From JACDER01 sp963842575 (GTDB taxonomy: Bacteria > Actinomycetota > Thermoleophilia > Gaiellales > Gaiellaceae): a stretch of 64,000 bases of DNA. Location: contig CAWJGS010000010.1 of the NCBI GenBank assembly GCA_963842575.1, positions 434,001-498,000 of the forward strand, in the 5' to 3' direction. The number at the start of each line of letters is the position of its first letter. The stretch's first letter is position 1. Both the position numbers and the translations under genes were made by a program. Below, piece by piece: positions 28,388 to 35,988 of this stretch. Under the pieces are notes generated by a model. The model saw only the letters and a list, made by a program, of their open reading frames with translations. It made no database searches and was not told the origin of the DNA.

Positions 28388-30369
28388 TTCTTCACCGCGT
28401 GCACCGGCTGCAGGCCCTTCGCGATCGCGACCATTGTCGACGGCGACAGCGTGTCGAGAAGCGTGTTCACCACCCAGTAGGTGGCGCCGTTTTCGTATAG
28501 CGCGATCATGTGCAGGTCGGGCCCGTTGAAGTAGAAACGGTAGTGCCTCCCCTTGATCGTGTGGTCGAAGTTGGCGTCGGAGAGAACGGGAGCATCCGTC
28601 CAGTTCGTCTCTTCGATTCCCCAGTACTCGGTGTAGCCGCCGCTCGGGTACGCGAAACTGAGGCGCACCGCCCGGTCGTCGCCCTGGATCTTGTACGTGC
28701 GGATGGGCATCCCCTCGGTGTCCGGCGACGAGTTCGTCGCGAGCAGCGTCGGCACCTCGAGCTTGAACGGCACCTTGCGTTGCGCGCGCAGCACCATGCT
28801 CCGCGTCGCGTTCGCGTCGTAGGTGACCTTGGGGGGCTCCTTCTTCGGAACCGTGTCGATCGGCGCGGGAGCGAGCGTGCCGTGGAAGGTCTGGCCCACC
28901 GCGACGAGGACCATCGAGCCGTTCGTATAGCTCTTGAGCAAGTCCGGCAGCTTCTGCACGACGGTTTGCCCGAACAGATCGGAGACCTTGATCGCCGCGG
29001 CCTTGGAACGCTTCTTCGCCGGGTTCCAGAAGACCTGGGTCTTGAAGCAGTGGATGCGGGGGCACGTGCCCTGCGGCGCGTCCGCCGGAATCTGATTCGG
29101 CGGGTAGAGGATCTTGTAGCCGATGCGGTCGAGCCCGGAAACTGCCAGGCCGGCGGAGCCCGCAATGCCGTTGGCGTTCATGACGCTCACCGTCGTCAGG
29201 GAGGGCCGGGGCGCCGCGCTCTTCTTCCCGATCTGGGTGTGCAGCGCCGCGGAGCCCGACGCCTGGGCCGCGGCCACGTCCGGATGCTGGAAGTCGTGGA
29301 CGGCAGCCGCGATGGCGCCGTCGTTCGGCTGGACGATGTCCCCGAGTGAATCCGAGTAGCCGCCGCTCAGGCCGTTGAGATGCACCTGGAAGATGTTCCC
29401 CTTCGGAAGCCCGTACAGCCAGGCGCCGTAATTGAACATCGTGTCCTCGGAGGGCGCACCGCCGCCCTTCCTCCCGATCACGATGTTGCTGACGATCGCG
29501 TGCAGGATGCGCGGCATGCTCGTGATATCCGCCTTGGCGATCTGCTGGCGCACGGCCTTGAGGAAGAGCTGCTGGCGCGCGTTCCGGTAGATGTCGTCGT
29601 CCGTGTGGCGATAGCGCACGAACGCGAGCGCTTGCGACCCCTTGAGCCGCTGGTACCCCGGTAGGAGATTGATCTCCGAGTACCGGTCGAAGGAGCCGAG
29701 GGAGGTGCCGTTGTTGGAGTGGAAGTAGCGGCGGTCGACGTCGATCCAGATCCCGCCCAGCTTGTCCACGACCTGGGTGAAGCCGCGGAAGTTGACCGTG
29801 ACCAGGTAGTTGATCGGCAGCCCCGTCAGCGCGCGGATGGTCGACATCGAGCCGGGCGCCCCGCAGTACGCGTACGCGGCATTGATCTTCTGGAGGCCGA
29901 TGTCCTGCGCGGGGCACGTGACGTCCACGGCCAGGTCGCGGGGGAAGGAGAGGATCGAGACCGCCGGCGGATTCGGCTGCGTGCGGACGAGCATGATCGT
30001 GTCCGAACGAGAGCTCGTCTCGCCCAACCGCTTGTCGTAGCCGATCACGAGAGCGATGGCCGGCTTGCTCGGGTCCGTCGCCTCGGCGAGCTGCTTCGTC
30101 GCGGCCTTGTCCGCCTTCGTCTTCGGCGCGACCGCCTGGAGCGTGTGGTGCAGCCAGAGGTAGACGCCGCCCGCGATCCCGCCGGCCAGCATCACCACGA
30201 CCGCCAGGAGGATCCCCGTGACCCTCCCGGCCACGCGCAGCCCGCCGCGCCTCGGCTGCGGCTGCCGGTACAGGCGGACGGGCGTGTACGGCCCGGGGGG
30301 CAGAATCGCCCGGCCGTTGCCGTTGACCGAGGCGCCCCGGCCGATTCCTCTTTTGAGCGTCGTTCGCAC
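28384..30369 (-). CDS. LytR-CpsA-Psr (LCP) family protein with LytR_C domain
   Basis: LCP enzymes attach undecaprenyl-linked glycopolymers to peptidoglycan outside the membrane. The 661 residues comprise a basic cytoplasmic N-terminus, one membrane segment (about 52-72) and the LCP core with SSRSDTIMLVRTQ, SILSFPRDLAVDV, QKINAAYAYCG and HTDDDIYRNARQQ. A LytR_C-type domain follows (SLTTVSVMNANGIAGSAG onward, about 385-480), then a long extra C-terminal beta-rich domain that I cannot name. The start is GTG 30369. The 110 bases to the divergent oxidase hold a small CGCCG/CGGCG hairpin but no clear promoter. Confidence 0.9.
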   Translation of the reverse strand: MRTTLKRGIGRGASVNGNGRAILPPGPYTPVRLYRQPQPRRGGLRVAGRVTGILLAVVVMLAGGIAGGVYLWLHHTLQAVAPKTKADKAATKQLAEATDPSKPAIALVIGYDKRLGETSSRSDTIMLVRTQPNPPAVSILSFPRDLAVDVTCPAQDIGLQKINAAYAYCGAPGSMSTIRALTGLPINYLVTVNFRGFTQVVDKLGGIWIDVDRRYFHSNNGTSLGSFDRYSEINLLPGYQRLKGSQALAFVRYRHTDDDIYRNARQQLFLKAVRQQIAKADITSMPRILHAIVSNIVIGRKGGGAPSEDTMFNYGAWLYGLPKGNIFQVHLNGLSGGYSDSLGDIVQPNDGAIAAAVHDFQHPDVAAAQASGSAALHTQIGKKSAAPRPSLTTVSVMNANGIAGSAGLAVSGLDRIGYKILYPPNQIPADAPQGTCPRIHCFKTQVFWNPAKKRSKAAAIKVSDLFGQTVVQKLPDLLKSYTNGSMVLVAVGQTFHGTLAPAPIDTVPKKEPPKVTYDANATRSMVLRAQRKVPFKLEVPTLLATNSSPDTEGMPIRTYKIQGDDRAVRLSFAYPSGGYTEYWGIEETNWTDAPVLSDANFDHTIKGRHYRFYFNGPDLHMIALYENGATYWVVNTLLDTLSPSTMVAIAKGLQPVHAVKK

Positions 30370-30479
30370 AGGCGTCCGAAAAGAGCGAGAACGCCGTTAT
30401 CGGCGCCCTCCCGACGTTTGAGGATAGCCCAGCAGCCGGGCGGCACCCCGGGGAACCGCCCTGTGGAAGAGTGCCGGAG

Positions 30480-33380
30480 ATGGGTCGGCGCTCGACATTC
30501 CTCGCCCTCGGCGTGCTGGCGTTGCTCGTGGTCGCGGTGGCCAGCGGGGCGCCGCTGAACGGGCCCGGCCCCATCATCGTGCCCGCCGAGTCCGCTGGTC
30601 CGTTGGTCGAGCCGCCGGTGCTCTCGAGCGGCAGCACCGGCGTCCTGAAGGCAGACGTGACGCTCGAGCGGGCGGGGCCGCCGGGGTCGCACGACCCCAC
30701 GCTCTTCGGCGGGCGCGCGCTGTACTCGGACCCGGTTGAGCCGCTCAGATTCGCGGCCGGCTACGCGTTCACCACGCCGGACGGAAAGTCGTATCCGGCG
30801 CAGTTCCCGGCGCCGACGTTGAAGGTCCAGCCGGGCGACACGGTCGACCTGACGGTGCGCGACCGGCTTGCGGATGCGCCCGGGCTAACGCTCCCCCCGG
30901 AGGCGGCCATCACGAACGTGCACACGCACGGGCTCGTCGTCAGCCCCCTGGACGAGGGCGACAACGTGTACCGGACGATGACGACCGAAGGATCCTTCCG
31001 GACACGCGTCGTCATCCCGCCCAACCACCAGCCGGGGGTCGACTGGTACCACGCGCACCGGCACGGGTACGTGGCCAATCAGGTCTACGGCGGCCTCGCG
31101 GGCATCCTCCAGATCGGCGATCCGCTCGATCCCTGGCCGCAGTACAAGGGGAAGTACACCGAGCGTTACCTCGACTTGACCCTCGGGCTCATCAACACGG
31201 ACCCGGCGACCGGTGACCGCTACCTCGCCAACCCGAGGGCTTTCCCGGGCGGCCAGCTCGCCCCCTACGGCACCACGTGGCGCAAGTACGTGAACGGGCA
31301 GTTCAATCCGACGATCTCCATCCGGCCCGGCGAGACCCAGATCTGGACGTTCACCGGCATGAACCGCGAAGCGAACTTCAACCTGGGCATCACCGACGCC
31401 AACGCCGAGAACCCCTGGCAGGCGACGATCTTCTCGTACGACGGGAAGACGATCGGCGTCATGCCGAGGAAGACGACGCTGGCCCCGCCCGTCCCCTTCG
31501 CCTACGACGGCCCGACGGTCGTCGATCCCGGCGCGCGCATCACGATGGCGGTGACGGCGCCGACGGAGCCCGGAACGTACTACCTCATAGACAACGAGCA
31601 CCAGGCGCTCCAGCCGCAGGCGCAGTTCTGGGCGCTCGCGACGATCGAGGTCGAGGGCCGGCCCGCGACGGAACCGCCGCCCAACCTCACGCCGAACGGC
31701 CCTGTCCCCGACCTGTACACGGCCAAGCCGGACCAGCGCCGCACCTTCGAGTGGAACTTCGTCACCGCAGCCGACGGGTCGCCAACCTTCCCGATCAACG
31801 GCTTCGTGTTCCCCGATTCTCCGATCGTCCCCATGCAGGTCGGGCAGGTCGAGGAGTGGCTCCTGGTCAACACCGGCGGCGGCGACCACGTCTTTCACAT
31901 CCACCAGAACGACTTCGCCGTCATCCGCGTCGGCTCGAACACCATCCAGACGGGGCCAACGAGCAGTCCCTACCGCTACACGTCGTTACGCGACACGGTC
32001 GACATCCCGCCCGGGCAGAGCGTGGTCATCCGATTCCGCGTCAGCCCCCAGCTCGGGAAGTACGTCTTCCACTGCCACATCCTTCCGCACGAGGACACCG
32101 GCATGATGATGGGCGTCCTCGCCGTCCCGAACACCTCCGAACGTCGGATCGCCCTCGGGTCGCCGGCTGGACAACCGGCGCAGGTCATCGTCAGGGACGG
32201 CAACGGCCGCAGGCTCGGCATCCTCCGTCCGGGGGGCGGCCGGCGCGGCGTCTCGACCGCGACCGGCGAGCTCACGAGCGACCTCGACGAAGACATCGTC
32301 ACCGCCCCGTCGACGCCGGGAGCCGCGCCCTCGATCTCCGTGTACGACGGTCAGTCGCTCGAGCGGACCGGCCGGTTCAGACCGTTCGGCGACCAGCGCG
32401 TCGGCGTCAGCCTGGCAACCGGGAACATCGACGACCAGGGGCAGGCCGAGATCATTGCCGGCAGGGTCGGCCCCGGAGCGAGCCTCGTGCGGATCTTCAA
32501 GCCGAACGGCACGCTCGTGCGCGAGATCAGACGGACGCTCGCCGGGCCGCTGCCGAACGGTGCATCGGTGGCGTCAGCGGACTTCGACGGCGACAATTAC
32601 GACGACGTCGCGATCGGCGGTGGCCGAGGGGCGCAGCCGGTGGTCGTCGGCGTGAGCGGCCTCGCACTCTCGACGGGCAACACGTCGACGCGGCTCTTCA
32701 CGCTGACCGCCCCCGGTGGCGCGACCGCGGGCGTGAACCTTGCTGCCGGCTATTACGACCCGGTCACCCGGCCGGGCTTCGTCGCGAACCTGATCACAAC
32801 GCCCGCGAGCGGCCCGGTCGCAGGCCGGACGCAGGTCTGGGTGCCGTTCATGCCTGACCATGAGGGCGGGCCGATGGGCGCTCCCGTGCAGATCGCGTCA
32901 TTCCGGCCTCTCGGCCGCCACGTCTCCCGTGGCCTGCGGCTCCAGGTAACACGGCTCGGCTCGAACGGGCTGGACGCGCTCGCCGCATGGGCAGACCCGC
33001 GGAAGGCCGAGTACGTCTCGATCGACGACGCCGGCACGATCTCGCACATTCAGGTCCCGGTCCGGAACGTCCCGCCGCCGGCGGGAGAGAAGGGCGGCTA
33101 CAGGGTCGCCCTCGACCTCGACGGCCATGCGACGGCGAGCATTACGCGGAAGGGCGAGCCCGTCCGTGGCGCGGCCGTCCGCGCGACGTTCACGATGCTC
33201 GACATGCCGATGCCGCCGACCAGCTCGCGGCTCGATGAGACCGCGCCGGGCGTCTATTCCGGACGCGGCCCCGCGTACGCGATGCCGGGGCACTGGGGCG
33301 TCGCCGTGCGGATCGTCCCACGCCGGGGGCGTCCCGAGACGACGCGGCTCGTCAGCGTGCTTCCGCCAGCGACCCGCTGA
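30480..33380 (+). CDS. multicopper oxidase fused to FG-GAP-like and FixH/YtkA-like domains
   Basis: A secreted protein of 966 residues. A signal peptide (TFLALGVLALLVVAVAS) precedes a multicopper oxidase with all copper motifs: HTHG (148-151), HAHRHG (191-196), HVFHIHQND (470-478) and HCHILPHEDTGMM (531-543) with the type 1 Cys, His and axial Met. Residues about 560-860 form a repeat region with ATGELTSDLDED, SADFDGDNYDDVAIGGG and similar Asp-rich loops, like FG-GAP/VCBS blades. The last ~100 residues (EPVRGAAVRATFTMLDMPMPP ... PGHWGVAVRI) resemble FixH/YtkA domains. ATG 30480 has GGAAGAG 8 bases upstream; GTG 30471 is the alternative. It is probably an extracellular oxidase of metal ions or phenolics. 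Confidence 0.88.
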   Translation: MGRRSTFLALGVLALLVVAVASGAPLNGPGPIIVPAESAGPLVEPPVLSSGSTGVLKADVTLERAGPPGSHDPTLFGGRALYSDPVEPLRFAAGYAFTTPDGKSYPAQFPAPTLKVQPGDTVDLTVRDRLADAPGLTLPPEAAITNVHTHGLVVSPLDEGDNVYRTMTTEGSFRTRVVIPPNHQPGVDWYHAHRHGYVANQVYGGLAGILQIGDPLDPWPQYKGKYTERYLDLTLGLINTDPATGDRYLANPRAFPGGQLAPYGTTWRKYVNGQFNPTISIRPGETQIWTFTGMNREANFNLGITDANAENPWQATIFSYDGKTIGVMPRKTTLAPPVPFAYDGPTVVDPGARITMAVTAPTEPGTYYLIDNEHQALQPQAQFWALATIEVEGRPATEPPPNLTPNGPVPDLYTAKPDQRRTFEWNFVTAADGSPTFPINGFVFPDSPIVPMQVGQVEEWLLVNTGGGDHVFHIHQNDFAVIRVGSNTIQTGPTSSPYRYTSLRDTVDIPPGQSVVIRFRVSPQLGKYVFHCHILPHEDTGMMMGVLAVPNTSERRIALGSPAGQPAQVIVRDGNGRRLGILRPGGGRRGVSTATGELTSDLDEDIVTAPSTPGAAPSISVYDGQSLERTGRFRPFGDQRVGVSLATGNIDDQGQAEIIAGRVGPGASLVRIFKPNGTLVREIRRTLAGPLPNGASVASADFDGDNYDDVAIGGGRGAQPVVVGVSGLALSTGNTSTRLFTLTAPGGATAGVNLAAGYYDPVTRPGFVANLITTPASGPVAGRTQVWVPFMPDHEGGPMGAPVQIASFRPLGRHVSRGLRLQVTRLGSNGLDALAAWADPRKAEYVSIDDAGTISHIQVPVRNVPPPAGEKGGYRVALDLDGHATASITRKGEPVRGAAVRATFTMLDMPMPPTSSRLDETAPGVYSGRGPAYAMPGHWGVAVRIVPRRGRPETTRLVSVLPPATR

Positions 33381-34527
33381 GCGCTTCCTCGGCCAGCTTC
33401 GTCCCCTCGACCATGCGCACGAGCTTCTCGTAGGCCACGTCCCAGCTGCGCGTCCGCAGACCGCAGTCGGGGCACACGTGGATCCGCGCCGGGTCGCCGA
33501 AGACGTCCACGGCGTACAGGATCCGGTCGCGCACGAGCTCCGGCGACTCGATGAAGTCCGTATGGATGTCGAGCACGCCGAGCCCGAGCGCCGGGTCGTA
33601 CGGCAGGTCGCGGAACTTCGAGATCACCTCGTACCCGGGCCGGTCCTCGGGCCTGGTGCCGAGCTCGCGGCTGTCGTAGTTGGCGAAGCCGACGCAGTAC
33701 TGCTTGCAGCCCGTCATCGCCTCGATCGCCGGGAAGAAGAGGTCGTAGTCGGAGAAGCACAGGTGCGTCGAGAAGGTGCAGTCGAGGCCCTCGACGCTCA
33801 CGTTGAAGCTCTCGGCGAAGAGCTCCAGCTCGTCGGCCTCGGTCGAGGCTCCCGGCTCGTCGATCTGGATCCACTCGGCGCCGAGCTCGATGAGCGCCTG
33901 CAGGTTCGGACGGATGAGGTTGCGCGCGATGTCGAGCGCGAACTCACGGCGCGCCTCGATCGTGGCCGCGCGGCTCTCCCCCCTCCCGAGCCGTCCCTGA
34001 CGCGCACCGTAGAACTCGTCGTACGACCAGATCGCGAGCGTGTACGCGCCGGTGACCGGGACCTTGAGCTTGGCCTGCGCCGCCGACTTGAGGAACTCGA
34101 ACTCCGCGTTGTGGTACGGCTCGGCCAGCGAGATCGGGCCGGTCACGGCCGACTTGGAGTAGTACTTGTTGTCGAAGCTGCGGATGGTGCCGCGCGAGTC
34201 GAACCCGTTCGCGTGCGCGATCGCCCACGCATACATCTCCGTGCGCTGCTGCTCCCCGTCCCAGACCCACTCGATGCCGGCCTTCTCCTGCAGGCGGAGG
34301 GCGTAGCGGCTCGACCAGTTGGCGACGTCGTGGACGCGGTCCTGCGCGCCGGTCCGCAGCAGGTCGACGAGCTCTTCGTAGCCGTCGACGTCCAGCTTCT
34401 CTCCCCAGCTGCGGGCGTGCTCGATGTCGGAGTCCTCGAGCGGGCGGCCCGCGGAGGTCTTGACCAGCCAGGACGGCTTGGCCAGCGATCCGATCTCGTG
34501 GGTCAGGAACGTGTGTGTCTCGGTCAT
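33352..34527 (-). CDS. MetE-type cobalamin-independent methionine synthase, catalytic domain protein
   Basis: A 391-residue protein matching the C-terminal catalytic barrel of MetE. Zinc ligands are visible as the His and Cys of CTFSTHLCFSDYD and the Cys of HVCPDCGLRTRSWDVAYEK. WIQIDEPGAS and VGFANYDSRELG line the barrel. It lacks the N-terminal half of full-length MetE (about 750 residues), so it resembles the short or core methionine synthases. Its ATG overlaps the stop of the upstream gene, which encodes a related barrel without the zinc ligands. It should transfer a methyl group to homocysteine; the methyl donor is uncertain. Its 3' end overlaps the oxidase gene by 29 bases. Confidence 0.8.
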   Translation of the reverse strand: MTETHTFLTHEIGSLAKPSWLVKTSAGRPLEDSDIEHARSWGEKLDVDGYEELVDLLRTGAQDRVHDVANWSSRYALRLQEKAGIEWVWDGEQQRTEMYAWAIAHANGFDSRGTIRSFDNKYYSKSAVTGPISLAEPYHNAEFEFLKSAAQAKLKVPVTGAYTLAIWSYDEFYGARQGRLGRGESRAATIEARREFALDIARNLIRPNLQALIELGAEWIQIDEPGASTEADELELFAESFNVSVEGLDCTFSTHLCFSDYDLFFPAIEAMTGCKQYCVGFANYDSRELGTRPEDRPGYEVISKFRDLPYDPALGLGVLDIHTDFIESPELVRDRILYAVDVFGDPARIHVCPDCGLRTRSWDVAYEKLVRMVEGTKLAEEALSGSLAEAR

Positions 34528-35426
34528 GCTGCTTCCTCCGCTCGGGTGGTCTTGGCCTGGCCGAGGCGTGCGACCTTCTCGCGCGCGATCGGCTCGGACA
34601 CGTACTGCAGGTCTCCGTTCGGGACGAGGGCGACGCGCTCGGCCTTCTGCTCCAGCTGGGCGGCAAATGCCGCGATCTCGCGCGGCTCCTCGAGCAGCGA
34701 GTTCCGCGCGTCGAGGACGCCGGCGAGCAGGTGCTTGCGGAAGCTCTCGGGCACGGCGTCGATGCTCGTCGAATAGAAGTCGATTCCGATCGCGTCCACC
34801 GGCAGCTCGGCGAGGCCCTGCTCGAGCAGGTTGGCCGCGTCGCCGAACGTGATCCAGAGCGCGAGCGGCGGGCCGCCCTGCAGGACGTCGAGGGCGGAGG
34901 CGAGCGCGTCGAGGTGGGCGCCCTGCTCGCGGGCCAGGAACGGTTCGCTCAGGACGATCAGCTCAGCCTGCGTCGCGTCCACCTGCGGCTTGAGCACGCC
35001 CTCCGCCATCGTCCGCGGGTCGACGCCCGTCCCGAGGGAGAGCGCGAACGGCGATGGGAGCGTCACCAGGCGCTCCGCCGGAAGCGGCGCGAGGTAGCGC
35101 TCGTCGAGCGGCTGTGCCAGGCGCGGGCTTTCACCCTCCGCGTGCGGCGCGCGGTAGAAGGTGTTCGTGTCTAGGAAACGCGTCAGCGCGCCGCGCTCGA
35201 GCCCTTCGGCGGCCTCCACGAGCGGCCGGAACACGTCCTGCCAGCGCAGCATCCCGTCCGAGAGGAGATCGAGGCCGGCATCCTGCTGCGCAGCCACGAG
35301 CTGTTGCAGGTCGCGGTCGACCTGCTCGTCGACTGCCTCGAGCGTCGTCCGGCCGCGGTCGAGGTCACGCGTCGCCTGGACGAGCTCCTCCGAGCGGGGA
35401 TAGATCCCTGGTACGAATGCTTCCAC
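34524..35426 (-). CDS. MetE N-terminal-like barrel protein lacking zinc ligands
   Basis: A 300-residue protein of the MetE/UROD superfamily. It begins MEAFVPGIYPRSEELVQATRDLDRGRT, a MetE-family N-terminal pattern, and ends with LVPNGDLQYVSEPIAREKVARL. There the family motif P-D-C-G-L appears as N-G-D-L, so the zinc-binding Cys is absent. VDAIGIDFYS marks a central strand. AAGGAGG lies 5 bases before the GTG start. It overlaps the catalytic gene by four bases (ATGA), so both should be made in equal amounts. I infer that it acts as a separate subunit equivalent to the non-catalytic MetE half, possibly binding folate. Confidence 0.7.
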   Translation of the reverse strand: MEAFVPGIYPRSEELVQATRDLDRGRTTLEAVDEQVDRDLQQLVAAQQDAGLDLLSDGMLRWQDVFRPLVEAAEGLERGALTRFLDTNTFYRAPHAEGESPRLAQPLDERYLAPLPAERLVTLPSPFALSLGTGVDPRTMAEGVLKPQVDATQAELIVLSEPFLAREQGAHLDALASALDVLQGGPPLALWITFGDAANLLEQGLAELPVDAIGIDFYSTSIDAVPESFRKHLLAGVLDARNSLLEEPREIAAFAAQLEQKAERVALVPNGDLQYVSEPIAREKVARLGQAKTTRAEEAA

Positions 35427-35455
35427 GTCGCCTCCTTGCCCTCTTGCGTCTGCCT

Positions 35456-35498
35456 GCCTAGAGAGGACGAAGCGGGAAACGCTCCGGGCTCTTTAGGC
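35456..35498 (-). promoter_or_regulatory. structured 5' leader of the MetE pair
   Basis: GCCTAGAGAG (35456-35465) and CTCTTTAGGC (35489-35498) pair over ten positions with one weak pair. They enclose a second small stem, AGCG-GGAAA-CGCT (35471-35483). The structure lies between the predicted promoter and the ribosome-binding site. It matches no riboswitch class I know, so regulation by methionine, SAM or B12 is only a suggestion. Confidence 0.35.
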
Positions 35499-35501
35499 GT
35501 T

Positions 35502-35531
35502 TTTTAACCTGGTCGCCAAGCTGCCTGTCAA
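35502..35531 (-). promoter_or_regulatory. sigma-70-type promoter of the MetE pair
   Basis: TTGACA (35526-35531) matches the -35 consensus exactly, followed by an 18-base spacer and TTAAAA (35502-35507) as a weaker -10. It lies about 75 bases before the GTG start at 35426 and just beyond the atpC stop, so the MetE pair can be transcribed independently of the ATP synthase genes. Confidence 0.55.
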
Positions 35532-35562
35532 AGCCATCCAGGTACGGCGAGCCTAGCAAAGG

Positions 35563-35985
35563 CTACGCGCGGCCGATAACCCCGAGCTGGTTCTCCGCAT
35601 GCCGGACCCGCTGCTCCAGCTGCCAACGGTCGGCGTCCGAGTCGCCTGCCTCGACGCGCTCGAGCTCGGCCCGCGCCTCGTCGAGCTGGCGCTGAGCCCG
35701 CTCCGGATCGATCTCCTTGGCCGGAACCGCGTCGTCCACGAGCGCGATCGCGCGGTCCTGCTCCACCTTGAAGAATCCCGGGCCGGTCGCGAACTCCTGC
35801 ACCTCGGCTTCGGACACGTGTACCCGCGTGTTGCCCGCGTTCAGCATCGCCACGAGTGGCGCGTGCCGCGCGAGGACGCCGATCTCGCCCGCAGCGCCCG
35901 GGACGATAAGCATCTCGGCCTCGCCCTCGAAGGCAGGCCCTTCCGGGGTCACGACCGAGACCGAGAACTTGCGCCGGTCTGCCAA
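35563..35985 (-). CDS. atpC: F-type ATP synthase epsilon subunit
   Basis: A 140-residue protein with the N-terminal beta-sandwich (FSVSVVTPEGPAFEGEAEMLIVPGAAGEIGVLARHAPLV, quoted here only as a region at residues 7-45) and the C-terminal helical hairpin (RAQRQLDEARAELERVE). In F-ATPases epsilon connects the gamma stalk to the c-ring and can inhibit hydrolysis. It directly follows atpD with a 3-base gap, as in other bacteria, but the pair is separated from atpG by a transporter cluster. Confidence 0.94.
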   Translation of the reverse strand: MADRRKFSVSVVTPEGPAFEGEAEMLIVPGAAGEIGVLARHAPLVAMLNAGNTRVHVSEAEVQEFATGPGFFKVEQDRAIALVDDAVPAKEIDPERAQRQLDEARAELERVEAGDSDADRWQLEQRVRHAENQLGVIGRA

Positions 35986-35988
35986 GAC

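Noticed and set aside
28034..30700. 888-codon minus-strand open frame overlapping the LCP gene
   Set aside because: Only its last ~115 codons are real coding (start of UDP-glucose dehydrogenase); the rest is out of frame with the LCP gene, which has clear motifs.
35550..35564. AGCCT-AGCAA-AGGCT as a terminator after atpC
   Set aside because: Only five base pairs, overlaps the atpC stop and has no T-run; too weak to call.
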